Part shown: positions 22,435-33,510 of the stretch, in pieces
Layout of the letters: every line of letters starts with the position of its first letter
How positions within the stretch are numbered: position 1 is the stretch's first letter
Source: Vesta saturnalis
Taxonomy: Eukaryota; Arthropoda; Insecta; Coleoptera; Lampyridae
Direction: 5' to 3'
Length of the DNA: 64,000 nucleotides
NCBI GenBank assembly: GCA_036346205.1
Contig: JARFJB010001910.1
Location: forward strand, 814,501-878,500
Translations under genes and position numbers: made by a program
The notes under the pieces: model-generated
What the model was told of the DNA's origin: nothing
Database searches by the model: none
The model's input: the letters and a program-made list of their open reading frames with translations, nothing else

Positions 22435-24845
22435 CAGGCTGTCCCAAATTCGAGGGCAAGCATGGGGATTTCGCTTATTATAAGAGATAGGATATAGGTT
22501 TAAATTCGGCACTTTTGCTAAATTCGATGCCGAGTAATAATCTGAAAAGAAATTTGAGCTAACTCGAATGGATTTGGTTTTATGCTCAAAAAACTAAAAA
22601 TTTCGATTTTTGTTTTTCGCGTTTGGCTACCTTATTATTAGGAATTTTCAAAATTCGATTAAACATTATTAAGGCAACTTTTTACGCACAATACTAATAC
22701 GGTATAAAAATATTATGCGACGTTTTATTTATTCTGAACCATCGTCAGGTTTATTTTTTCTTATCGGGGTTAAGACATATTTTTATGGCGTTGGATGGAG
22801 AATGTTATGCTGATTTTAGCAATATATAACACTTCATGGTTTGATCGACTGCGAACTAAAATACTCTTAAATTAAAAACTAAATATTACATTATCACGAT
22901 ACCCATGAATCAAACAAAACTCAGGAGTTGGCTTTTGTCATGTCATTTTCTAATTGTAAAAAGGGTAATAACTGCAAGATCCTTCGTGTTAGTGCTTTAA
23001 AATTTGCAAGTTTCTTTAGAATGTTTTCAAATTCAGAAAAACGAGACATGATAAGGATATTTTATAGCTGCAATAGAAATAGTGTCAGAGCAGAACAAAG
23101 ATATTTAGAGGAATATCCGGAGAGGCAGCAACCAAACCAGAGATATTTTTTAAAATTAGTCCAAAATTTGCGAGAATTTGGATGTTTTCAGAAACCTCGA
23201 AATGCATATGGTAGCAGACTAGACAGAGATGCCGAAGAAGAAATATTACATCAGGTACTATTTGTTAGTATTATACTAATTATAATAATTTCCACTCACT
23301 TCACTGCTAATTTCAGCAGACATTTTTTTTAGAGTTATGACTTTATGTTATCCATCTTACGTTCAAGAAAATCCTTCAACATCTACCAGAGAAATAGAGC
23401 AAACTATTGAAGTGCCAAAAACGACAGTTTGGCGAGTGTTAAAGCAACACCGTTATAAACCATTTAAGTTACACGTTAGTCAAACTCTTCGGCCTGGGGA
23501 CGATATGAGACGGTTGGATTTTTGTAACCAACTTAATACCAAAATGCTGGAAAATCGCAACTTTCTCAATCAAATAATTTGGACGGATGAGTGCAATTTT
23601 TCCACTAATGGAATGATTAATCGTAATAACGAGCACTACTGGTCCGTTAAAAATCCACGAATCAACAGGCAAATGCGAAGACAAGGCCACCGGTCCTTGG
23701 GTTGGAATCTGTAAGGATAGGCTCCTTGGGCCAATTATTTACGAAGGTATCCTAACGTCTCAACGCTACCTCGCATTTCTAACACACGAAATATCAGACC
23801 TTTTGGATGATGTTCCGCTAAACGAAAGATGGACTCTCTGGTGGCAAATGGACGGCGCTTCTCTTCATAATGCTGCGATAATAAGTGAATATCTTAACGG
23901 CGAATTTCCTGATAAATGGATGGGAAATAGGGGACCACTTAGGTGGCCAGCAAGAAGACCAGATTTAACCCCTTTAGATTACTTCCTCTGGGGCTATTTA
24001 AAAAATATGATTTATAAGGCGCCACCGCAAAATATAGAAGAACTCCAGAATAGGGTTGTTAATGAACTTCGTCAAATTCCCAGGCGAACCATTCAAAGAA
24101 GCGTAAACAATTGTAGAAGAAGAATTCGTTACTGTATTCAAGAAAGAGGAAACTTGTTTGAACATTTATTATAATAATTTTTTTTTGTTTCTCTGTGTAA
24201 TTATTTTGTTGTTACCTATCGATAAATTTGCGTTATCGCTATTATGACCGTGTTACATAGATATACTTGTTTGAGTTGTTTGTTAATGTTTTTTTTTTAA
24301 ATGTTTTTATATTTTTTTGGATGTTCTGAGTTTAACAAATTAAATAAGTAGAACTACTGTAATTATTCCTTGCTGGATCCAAGAAGGCGGAATCTTGTTC
24401 TTCGTATTTTTCTCATTATTTTAGTTCGTAGTCGATCAAACCATAAAGTGTTATATATTGCTAAAATCAGCATAACATTCTCCATCCAACGACATAAAAA
24501 TATATCTTAACCCCCATAAGAAACAATAAACCTGATGATGGTTCAGAATAAACGAAACGTGACATAATATTTTTAATACCGTATTAGTATTGTGCGTAAA
24601 AAGGTGCCTTAATAATGTTTAATCGAATTTTGAAAATTCCTAATAATAAGATGGCCAAACGCGAAAAACCAAAATCGAAATTTTTAGTTTTTGAGCATAA
24701 AACCAAATCCATTCGAGTTAGCTCAAATTTCTCTTCAGATTATTACTCGGCATCGAATTTAGCAAAAGTGGCGAATTTAAAACTATATCCTATCTCTTAT
24801 AATAAGCGAGATCCCCATGCTTGCCCTCGAATTTGGGACAGCCTG
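22435..24845 (+). mobile_element. mariner-like element with about 425-bp TIRs (DD41D)
   Basis: The ends are CAGGCTGTCCCAAATTCGAG and its inverse, each next to a TA (22433-22434 and 24846-24847). The inverted arms run about 22435-22862 and 24420-24845 and differ at only scattered positions. A plus-strand transposase fills the centre. The ends resemble those of the element at 60895-62518 (CAGGGTGTCCCA...GCGTGGGGAT), so they form one subfamily. It is inserted in the foldback element, so it is the youngest layer of the nest. Confidence 0.92.
23021..24174 (+). pseudogene. DD41D mariner-like transposase with one intron, frameshifted
   Basis: Exon 1 (23021-23254, MFSNSEKRDMIRIFYSCNRN...) is the DUF4817-like N-terminus with EEYPERQQPNQR. 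A GT donor follows at 23255. The next coding block resumes at VQENPSTSTREI near 23346, where the expected AG acceptor reads AC. The catalytic domain has WTDECNFSTNG (first Asp), then a frameshift near 23700, then WQMDGASLHNAA (second) and TPLDYFLWGYL (third), with 41 residues between the last two. It ends RGNLFEHLL. The frameshift and the suspect acceptor indicate an inactive but recent copy. Confidence 0.85.
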
Positions 24846-25994
24846 TACATTCACCCAAAAGTTTAGAAATTCTACATTAAATTTCAAGTAAGGATGGATA
24901 GCTTATGATCAGTATGAATCTACACAACCACTAATTAAATTGATTAGAACTTAAAAAAAAATGAAAAAGCTTATACACACGCAATTCTCTAAAAAAAGTT
25001 ACTAGACAGTAGCACATGCTTATAAAAACTGCTTCAAAACCTAAGCTTTCAGAAGACAGGATATAATATTCTATTCGTCGCCATTTAAGGACAGTTATGC
25101 CAGTTTGAATAGCGTAAAACGTGGTTTGAAAAAAATAATAATTCAACTATATCAAACTAAAAAGACACACATGAATATTTTTGTTAGTATAGCTATAACA
25201 CAAAGTTACAGTTAATTTTTATAGCCCACCTTATGATAATATAAAGGTATTACGTACAGATGTTATGTTTTGTTCGGATACAGTTTTTTTAGTAGGTTTG
25301 GATTGGCAGTGATCTCATGTTGTTTTTAAATCGGGAATATGTGGAAATGCATAACATCTGTGCGTGATACCTTATCTTATCATAAGGTGGGCTATAAGAA
25401 TTAACTGTAACCTTATGTTACAGCTATAATAATAAAAATGTTCGTGTGTGTCTTTTTAGTTTGATAGAGCTGAATTATTATTTTTCTCAAACCACGTTTT
25501 ACATTATTCAAACTGGCATAAGTGCACTTAAATAGTGACGAATAAAATGTATACCGTCTTCTGAAAGCTTAGGTTTTGAAGCAGTTTTTATAGCATTTGC
25601 AACTGTCTAGCAATTTTTTAGATTTAATTAGTGGTTGTGTAGATTCAGGCCCATCATAAGCTATCCATCAGAATGTATCGAAATATTCCAGAATTTCTGA
25701 ATTTTTGCGTAAATGTACAGTTTTTTTTTTGAAAAAATCAAAATAATTTTTCTTTAAGTGGGTGTGTGAAATGTAATTTTTTTAATTGTGTATTTGAGTC
25801 ACATTTATGTTGTTCTATCACCCAAAAAAATTTAACCTGAACGTGACGATTAAGCACATGCTACACAGCCGAGTAAAAGTAGGGTTTGCTTAAAAATATT
25901 ATTCATAAGGAAATCTAGCAAATGCTTTTTCTAGCAAATGCATTTGCTAAAATGCCATTACTTCTAGTAATTACTTTTTATTCATTAGGCTGAA

Positions 25995-26900
25995 TATTGC
26001 TTGTATAGCGTGTAGGAACGTTTTTGTTTAAACACAATTGCATACCTTCCATTCACGAGTCATAATAAAATAATTCCCGTTTATAACAAAATAATTTTAT
26101 TTCTTTTTTGAAGATTAACGTATTTTGTTTTGAATAAAACAGTTTTTAATAGTATTATAGATGGAAATAATGGTATAAAAAGGCAGTTAATTTGCTTCTA
26201 ATAATTATTCATCATTGTGTAATGTGTATACGCATATCATGACGAAAACTAACCTTAGAGTGCAAAGATTATTTTTAAATTTTTGGTTTAAATTATCATT
26301 AAAATAGTACCTTGGTATTATATCCAAGAAATTTGCAAATTACTTGTAAATAAAATTTGGTTAGATTACGAAAACGATTCTTAATACTCAAATAGGTCTA
26401 CTAAGTACCTAAATTAAAAAATGGACGTTGATCTTTGACATTGCGTTACGATGTCGTAAACGTAGGTAGTTTAAAATAAAAAAAGTCTAAATTAAATTTG
26501 TAATATATTGAATGTAATTATAGAGTACAGTTATTATAGGTATTAATTATAATTCCAGGAAGAAGTTATCACCAGGCAGGATTGATTAGTCAAGTTGTTA
26601 TCAAATTAAAAGGAAACAAAAATAATTAAGAATGTGTTATCCACAGTTTTCCGTTTTGTACGATACTGCCTTTACCGATTACTAAAGATTTACTAGATTT
26701 GGAAAAATATTTAAATTTTACACTCATATAAAACACGCATATCAAAATTATCAAAAATATAATTTGCTATTGACTGAAAAGGAAGGAAGAGAAATAAGTG
26801 GCTAAAAACGCGGATATTTTTTATTTACCTTCTCCATACCTACCACCAAACACACATCAGCTTTGGTTCTTACGCGAATACAGTTCAGTGCAGTGCAAAC
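25995..26900. other. unassigned AT-rich DNA
   Basis: No recognisable gene or repeat. Confidence 0.4.
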
Positions 26901-26943
26901 TGGACTTGTCAGTGTTTCCCAGTGTATCGCAAATCTAGGATAG

Positions 26944-27929
26944 TTGCCAAACGTTTTTCGTAGTTGTTTTGTAAGACGAGCTCGTAAACATACTCAAACT
27001 ATGAATACGTTAAATCTCCTAATTGACGATAGTGACTTTAGTGATAGTAGTAGTAGTAACAACAGTAGTAGTAGCAGCGAAGAAGAATTCTTACTTGTAA
27101 ATACATTTAATCATAAACAGAAAAGAAATTGCGTAGAAAATTACTTTGAAAACGTTGTACCGATTTAGAATTCAGAACACATTTTCGAATTTCAAGAACT
27201 TAGTTCATTGAATTAAAAGAAAAATTTTAGCAAAGTGAAGAATATAAGAATGTTCCACAAAATTATAACAGAACATTTACTGACAAACAACTCGCGATTT
27301 TTTTATGGTTTGTAGGTTATGAGGCTTGCGCTTATAGAGATGTAGCTGATCGATTTGACTTGATCGGTATGGACAGTGCACCATTAAGAGAATAACGATG
27401 TTGTAATATGTCAAAAGAATTAATTTTTAAATAAATTTTAATTGACCCTCCGAAGAAAAATCCAGACGAATACATCGATAGAATAGGCAACATCACAATT
27501 GTAATGCAAGCAATTTGCAATGAAGACAAGATATAACGACAACATTTCTGTGATGTGCGATTTGCAGGATATTATTTATTAGGAGACTGCCTATCCTTAC
27601 CTAAAATGGCTTATTGTTCCATATAAAGACAATGGACATTTAAGTAGAAAACAAAAAAAATTTAATATTGCTTTGAGTTCATGCCGAGTAGATATTGAAC
27701 ACTCATTTGGGATGTTAAAGCAGAGATTTAGACAATTATATTTTTGCTTTGCCATTTAATTAGAGCTTGTTGCGTTCTTCACAACTTACCGGACCAAGAC
27801 TATTTACATTTAGAAATAATGCAAGATGAAGAAATTTCTGAAGAGTATGGCAATATTCACAATGGGAATGAAGATGGAAAGCATTTAAGAGATGAAATAT
27901 GTAATTCATTATGCACGTTTTATAATTAA
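26944..27929 (+). pseudogene. second PIF/Harbinger transposase relic
   Basis: It starts with an acidic/serine-rich N-terminus (LLIDDSDFSDSSSS). It continues in another frame with DKQLAIFLWFVGYEACAYRD followed by VADRF, the helix-turn-helix-like block of Harbinger nucleases. After deletions it shows LSSCRVDIEHSFGMLKQRFR and then LIRACCVLHNLPDQD, the family C-terminus with the FG-LK and VLHN signatures. At least four frame changes or stops occur, and part of the catalytic core is missing. It differs from the Harbinger copy at 21604-22235. No TIRs were found. Confidence 0.8.
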
Positions 27930-27984
27930 TATGCAATACATTAAATTGTTTTATGTATTAACATTACAATTCTTATTCGGTGTG

Positions 27985-29750
27985 TAATAATAATAATAAT
28001 AATAATATATTTGTGTTGCACAATACAAAGTATTTTACACATGTCAAAAAACAAATAACAATAAGGAGTAATTATAATTTGGTACCGCTTAAAATATTTT
28101 ACTTAAAATCGTTTGTTAAAAATTCATTAATTGAATAAAAACCGTTCTCTAATATAATTGCTCTTACCTTATACTTAAAAACACAATAAAAGCGGTTTGC
28201 ACGTAATGTGGAAGCTTATTAAACAATTTTGGTCCATAGTAATTTAATTTAAACGTAAATATTTAAAGGTTAATGATCCGCTATTTCGTATATTATGGTG
28301 GTGTATATCCTCATGGGTTTCAAAAGAGTTAATGTTGAGCTTAACATAAATTAACGCGTAATAAATAACAATGGACGGAAAAGTTAGTATTTTATTGTCT
28401 ATGAATTTTTGTTTTATGTCCGCTGTATATGGTACACCTATAATTAATCTAATTATACGACGCTGCAGTTCAAAAATAAGTTTAGTTTTAGTAGAAAATC
28501 CCCACACAATAAGACATATGTACTACAACAAGACTGTGGTAACACGTCCAAATCACTCGTGATGGAACAAACGGTTTTAAATTTCTAATCAAGTATGCGT
28601 TTTTGCTGTTTGTTATGTTTTTCCCAGGTTCTTGTTGAATCTAGGTATACGCCTAAGAGGTTCGTTAGTTCCAAATAAGGACAGTTGCTGATGAATGTTG
28701 TTGCGAGCATAAAAACGCAAAATTTGAGTTTTAGATTCGTTTAAACTAATTTGGTTGGTCGTTAACCATACATTGACGTTTCTCATAGATGAGTTCATTT
28801 CTTGGTTTAGAATGTTGTAGCTTTTACTTTGCGATATTATTGTCGTGTCGTCTGCGTATAGAACGGTTTTCGAACTTTTTACGTAGCAAGCCAAATCGTT
28901 TATATGTATATATCAAAAAAAGCGAGGGCCCAAGTATGGAACCTTGTGGTACTCCACATTTAACTTCAACTGTATCAGAGCACTTATGGTTTATCAGTAC
29001 TACTTGTTGGCGCTTACTGAGATATGACTTTAGCATATTTAAACTGGTTTGGGTAAAACCATACACTTTGCACTTGTTAATTAAAATGTCATACGATAGA
29101 CAGTCAATAGTTAAGTCACAAAACTGCGCGGCCACATAATTATTCTCTTCAACTACATTTCTGATGCATGCATATAACCGTAAAACTGCCAAAGAAGTAG
29201 ATTTCTCTTTTGTGAAACCATATTGGTTTTCACTGAATAAGTTTTCAATTTCAAAATGTTGGCTAATTTGTATATTTAAAACTAATTCGATAATTTTGAC
29301 AATTATGGGTATTATAGAAATTTGCCTGTAATTTGAAATATCCTGTATATTGCTTTTACTTTTGTAAATTGGTGTCACTCTCGATATCTTTAGATGATCA
29401 GGAAATACTCCTGATGACAAACATTGGTTAATTAGTTGAGTTAACGGGATTACAATTACGTTTTTTTATAGATTTTAGTACTTTTAGACTAATTCTGTAA
29501 TAATCTTCAGAAGCTTTGTTCTTTAAACCATCTATGATGCTTCTAACATCATTAAAAGTAACTTGGTTAAATGGTACTTTTTTAATTTTGTCACGTTGCA
29601 GTTGATTTAATTCGCATAAAGTTATAGGATTTCGACTAGTGATTCCACTGGTATTACCGAGTGCAACATCGAGTGAAATTAATTGCAGAGGATTCGATTT
29701 TAGTTGAGAGTTCACAAGTTTCCCTAGTAAATCATTTTTCTGTATTATGG
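27985..29750 (-). mobile_element. 5'-truncated LINE (Jockey/CR1 group) with (TTA)n tail
   Basis: A minus-strand non-LTR retrotransposon. The 3' tail is a TAA/TTA microsatellite at 27985-28006. Above it lie a short 3' region and the RT reading frame. The upper end near 29750 lacks any endonuclease, so the copy is 5'-truncated, as usual for target-primed reverse transcription. It sits about 55 bp beyond the end of the Harbinger relic. Confidence 0.8.
28213..29720 (-). pseudogene. LINE reverse transcriptase pseudogene
   Basis: Frames on the minus strand, in order: 29715-29428 with FNDVRSIIDGLKNKASEDYY; 29420-28824 with SGVFPDHLKISRVTPIYKSK, QYGFTKEKSTSLAVL and GVPQGSILGPSLFLIYT; a frameshift; 28894-28613 with LYADDTTIISQSK, the catalytic YADD box; and 28507-28244 with the C-terminal LQRRIIRLIIGVPY. 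The palm Asp of motif A is altered: the block reads FCDLTIDCLS where relatives have DLSKAFD. Frameshifts make it non-functional. Confidence 0.85.
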
Positions 29751-29889
29751 ACTGTTTTTATGTCGAACTTTGTGTAATAATGTAATCAATTTGTTATTAA
29801 GTAGTTGTATTGTATATTAACTTGTCACTAATTATTTTTGTATTTTTGTACATTCATTACGTTGATATTTATTATGTTCATTATCGAGA

Positions 29890-30160
29890 AACTGTGGTAA
29901 CACAATCTACTTAGCATTCGGGAGGTAATGGGTTCGATCCCCGTTACCGCCTATCTTACATGAGTTTTTTCAGATAATTTCCTCATGCACATATAATAGC
30001 ATGATCACTGCATATACGTACATCATGTGCTGCTATTTAGGCGAATGCTGGGGTAGTATCTTCCCCCTCAGAACTCTAACTCCATTCCTTCCGATTACAT
30101 TCTAACCGCACCCATTCTAATCCTACCATGCATATATACGTAGTGTATATATGTGTGCTA
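29890..30160 (+). repeat. tRNA-derived SINE
   Basis: The head has GTGGTAACACAATCTACTTA, then AGCATTCGGGAGGTAATGGG and the B box GGTTCGATCCCC. The body continues with TCATGCACATATAATAGCAT and GATCACTGCATATACG. Part of the body is shared with 33115-33232. The A-box half is degraded. Confidence 0.65.
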
Positions 30161-30462
30161 GGAATCCATCGTTACTTTTGTATGTTTGATATTCATTATT
30201 TCTGTATTTTCAATACTTTTGTATTTTTGATATTCGTTATTATTGTATTTTGATATTCTCACCTTTTTTGTATTCTCATTACTTTTGTATTTTTGAATTT
30301 TCATTATTACTTTTGTATTTTAGATATTCATTGCTGTTTTCTTTTTGGTATTCATTATTTTTTCCCTTCCAACGTACATATGCATATGTAGGTTATGCAA
30401 TCAGAATTTTGTCACTATTGCTAAATTGACATTATTTGACATTATTCTGACATTTTTAAGGC

Positions 30463-30608
30463 GCACGTGTGTGTGCGTGCGTGTATTTGTGAATGTGGTG
30501 AGTGCGCGTATGCGTGCGTGTGTACATGCGTGTAGTTGCGTGCTTGTGCGTGCGTGCATGCATGCGGATCTGTGAGTGCGTGCGTGCTTGCGAGCGTATG
30601 TGCAGATG
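30463..30608. repeat. (TG/CG)n compound microsatellite
   Basis: Alternating purine-pyrimidine tract rich in GTGCGTGC units. The open frames on both strands (Cys/Val/Arg-rich and His/Thr-rich) are repeat artefacts. Confidence 0.93.
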
Positions 30609-30985
30609 TATGTTAGTATCTACGGTAAACCCAGAACGATATAACGTATGTACTTTAAATTTCGAATGTAAGCTTGATTTCATTGCTGCTGGAGCTATAG
30701 AATTTGAATGAAATCCAGCGGCGAAGAGGGTTGTTCTATTAGAACTGTTTTGGATTTTTATCTAAAATTTTGAAACAGCTGCATATTTCAAAGATATAAA
30801 TATAGCATATAGATCTTAAAAAACTTAATTAATTATGTTCTATGCAATTTTTTGATACGATTTATAGCGGCAAAACATTCCTAAGGTGAAATTTAAGTAA
30901 TTTTACCTTCTTTAATCTTGCTTTCTGGAATTTCATATTTAATAGCCCTAATGTTAAAGAGGTAAACGTAACATTTTAGTAATTA
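30609..30985. other. unassigned DNA
   Basis: No recognisable feature between the microsatellite and the PLE relic. Confidence 0.35.
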
Positions 30986-30989
30986 TTTC

Positions 30990-31535
30990 AAAAGATATGC
31001 AGAAAGTTAATGATTTTATTATTAACGAAAATTTAGAAATTTTAAATAGAGATCCTACAAAAAAATTTCAAAAATGTGTAAAACCAAGTTTACAAAACTG
31101 CAGTATATTTTTTTACAGATTTAGCCTAACAACAAATTGTAAACAAGAACCCACAATCGCCAAGAATATGCGGTCTCATAACAATCCACATACCAAATAT
31201 GTCCATTAGACCAGTAGTTTCTTATGTCCAAGCACGTAACTATATCTTAGCAATTAAACTAAACTAATAATTTAAAGTACATATCAAAACATTCGATTAA
31301 GAGTTTCAAATATAATTGACACTTTACTTAAAAATCAAGAACACAAATTATCTATCAAAAACATTTACCCAATTACAAATTACAAATATAAACGCACAGA
31401 CAAATCAAATTATGCCAAACAACTAATATTAAATAATCACCTTATTATTAATATTAAATTTTTACATGTTTGGAATAAAAAAGACAAATTAGATGTTATG
31501 GAAACATTCGAAATTTATAAACAGGTATTTTAAAT
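30990..31535 (+). pseudogene. Penelope-like element relic
   Basis: The first frame reads QKVNDFIINENLEILNRDPT followed by KKFQK, matching the N-terminal part of PLE reverse transcriptases. Near 31198-31250 another frame reads SIRPVVSYVQARNYILA, matching the PLE motif RPIVS(Y/N). At 31370-31532 the C-terminal region after the GIY-YIG endonuclease is readable: SNYAKQLILNNHL and DKLDVMETFEIYK. Most of the RT palm and the GIY-YIG core is deleted. PLEs encode RT plus an unusual endonuclease and differ from LINEs and LTR elements. Confidence 0.65.
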
Positions 31536-31539
31536 AAAA

Positions 31540-31960
31540 ATTACAATTTACATCAAGTTTGCTATTAATAATTATATGAAATAAGTTCTATATTGTATTC
31601 AAAACATTAGTGCTAGTGGAATTTAAGTGGAATTTAAGTTTTACATTTCATTTCTTAATGTTTTTTAATATGAAGCCAAATAAGCTTTAAATAATTCATT
31701 AAATAAGGATGAAAATTCTCAAACTGTATTATCCATATTTTTATAGAAGTGAGCGGCTTTAGAATATTTTTTTTAAAGTTAGCATCTATTAACCTCTATC
31801 TGACATAAAGATTTAAACGTCTAACTGACATAGATTATCATTGATGTTTTTACAATGTTGCCTATTTTCATTATGACCGTATTACAAAGAGGTAATGATA
31901 TGAACGAATAGGTTGGAAAGTACATATGTAAATAAAATTAACATTAATTTTATTAAGTTA
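31540..31960. other. unassigned AT-rich DNA
   Basis: No recognisable feature. Confidence 0.35.
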
Positions 31961-31966
31961 ATAATT

Positions 31967-32024
31967 TAGGATTTGAACCTACGACATGTACTTTGTAAAG
32001 TACATAGTGTAGGTTCAAATCCTA
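31967..32024. repeat. palindrome made from two tRNA-like T arms
   Basis: TAGGATTTGAACCTAC on the left and GTAGGTTCAAATCCTA on the right are perfect inverse copies around a short core (TGTACTTTGTAAAGTACA). Downstream the SINE body AAACTTTTTATTTACGTATT follows, as in the copies near 21 kb. It appears to be a collapsed inverted pair of the same SINE. Confidence 0.75.
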
Positions 32025-32171
32025 CTCGAGGCAAACTTTTTATTTACGTATTCAATAAAATTAATAATTTTTTTTGTATTACAAAAAGGTTGCATATTTA
32101 TCCTAAAAAATGCAATAATTTAAATGAAGGAGTTTGGCGAGGAAAACATGATGATGGATAGGTATTAAAGT

Positions 32172-32505
32172 AGTACACTAAGTGGGTTTGGTCACATTGA
32201 GAGAATGAACAACGTAAGATTAATAAAGCAAATATATGTGGGTGAGGTTAGAGGAAAGGCCGGGTTTGGTAGGCCGAGTAAAACTTGGCTGAATGTAGTA
32301 GAATGTATGATACAGGAAAGAAAGATAAGGATTTTAAGAATAAAAGGGCATGTCAGAGACAATGTATGAATCTTGCGGAAGCTAGGTAGTTATGAAGAGA
32401 TAGGAAAGAATGGAGAAAGATTGTGAATGAAAAATAAATAAGAGGCAGGGATTATTTTAGCTACCCCGCAAGGGAATGGCGTGAAGGTTATGTTATGTTA
32501 TTTCA
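32172..32505 (+). mobile_element. LINE 3' end, 5'-truncated
   Basis: A plus-strand frame reads FGHIERMNNVRLIKQIYVGE and then GRPSKTWLNVVECM, the conserved RT C-terminus of a LINE clade related to the element at 52270-54710. The 3' untranslated part CTACCCCGCAAGGGAATGGC and a terminal (TTATG)n tail follow. Stops near its end show decay. Confidence 0.75.
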
Positions 32506-32509
32506 TTTC

Positions 32510-33110
32510 TTTCGATTTTCCACTTGTTGGTTGGAATATTTTATTTTTGCATTTTCATTACCCTTAAATTTTTATATTAATTAGTTTTATGTTTTGGATA
32601 ATTATTCCTTTTGTATTTTCTTACCTTATGTTTTATGTATTTTCGTTGCTTTTTTATTTTAGTGTAGACATTAATTTTGTAGGTATTGTTAAAAATAAAT
32701 GTCATTTTAACATTTCATGCAGAATAATGTTAGGTAGACCGGACTCAACCATGGTACTAAATATTCTGTTGTTGGTTTCCGTTTTTAGGGTTGTTACTGT
32801 TAAATATTGCTTTTTAAATTTTTATTAACTTAAAAAATAAAAATCAATGTCAAAAAATATACCAATGAATGACAATATGGTCGTGCCGTCATCTGACCAC
32901 TAGCTCTAACCATTGAACCCAATGATTGAAAGTGTATTAGTTACTGCAAAATTGTACAATACCGAAATTGCGTAAGCTGTAACTCGTCACTGGGGCTTTA
33001 AACAAATCGATCACACTCCATCTTATCTATACATTCAATCCCCCGTGTGACCGGTGCCTACTTAGTGATTTCAAAAAGTACCTTTGACAAAATTGATTGT
33101 TCATATACAT
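32510..33110. other. unassigned AT-rich DNA
   Basis: An open frame of 79 codons at 32589-32828 has no family resemblance. Confidence 0.35.
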
Positions 33111-33114
33111 AGTT

Positions 33115-33229
33115 TGTTTCATAGTCAGGCCCAGAGTATTTGGCGCTATCCTGTATGAGGGGGGTTTTCTCATATAGTGGCACGGTCACTGCGTATACGA
33201 CACGTGTGTAGTATCTTTGCAGAACACTA

Positions 33230-33232
<3 letters not shown>
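33115..33232 (+). repeat. SINE body fragment
   Basis: It shares TTTTCTCATATAGTGGCA and CGGTCACTGCGTATACGACA, in diverged form, with the SINE at 29890-30160. The tRNA-like head is missing. A TA tract follows. Confidence 0.5.

Positions 33233-33288
<56 letters not shown>
33233..33288. repeat. (TA)n microsatellite
   Basis: About 56 bp of TA repeat at the end of the SINE fragment. Confidence 0.95.
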
Positions 33289-33293
<5 letters not shown>

Positions 33294-33510
33294 CATACTT
33301 AATGTTGGAATCCATCATTATGGCTGAAAGAGCTCAGAAAACTCGGACAGCCCGCCCTCCACCTTGGGGAGGGAATGAAACACGCGGTCTTTTCCTTTTT
33401 TTCCTAGGTATGTCTACACCTTGGAGGTTAGGTGAGCAATAAAAAATTCTTAACAAATTCGGAAGTGGTTTGGTTCTTGTTTGGGTGATTAGGGAATCTC
33501 TGATTCCCTA

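Larger units (their letters stand above)
22310..25850. mobile_element. foldback element with about 500-bp arms, split by a mariner
   Basis: The left arm is 22310-22434 plus 24846-25270 and the right arm is 25346-25850. Pairs include TTTTTTTGGGTGATAG near the outer ends, GGATAGCTTATGAT in the middle, and CCACCTTATGAT / ATCATAAGGTGG near the loop. The central spacer is about 75 bp. The arms are clearly diverged. No coding sequence is seen. The mariner at 22435-24845 interrupts the left arm after CTGTA, whose partner is intact in the right arm near 25720. Confidence 0.8.
21428..25990 (+). mobile_element. PIF/Harbinger element hosting nested insertions
   Basis: The left end GCCTAATAAATAAAA and the inverse of the right end (GCCTAATGAATAAAA) match at 14 of 15 positions, and TGA flanks both ends directly (21425-21427 and 25991-25993). 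A 3-bp duplication is typical of Harbinger elements. Subterminal GCAATTGC/GCATTTGC-type motifs are repeated near both ends. Harbinger transposase fragments lie at 21604-22235. The remainder (22310-25850) is a foldback element that itself holds a mariner. Confidence 0.65.

Noticed and set aside
24532..24560. Third hammerhead-like motif (CTGATGA ... GAAAC) in the mariner TIR
   Set aside because: No stem II can be drawn between the two halves, so it is most likely chance.
24615..24866. 83-codon frame MFNRILKIPNNKMAKREKPK...
   Set aside because: Lies entirely in the right TIR of the mariner at 22435-24845 and has no counterpart function.
30345..30711. Open frames over the TG/CG tract
   Set aside because: Repeat artefacts, as at 15 kb.
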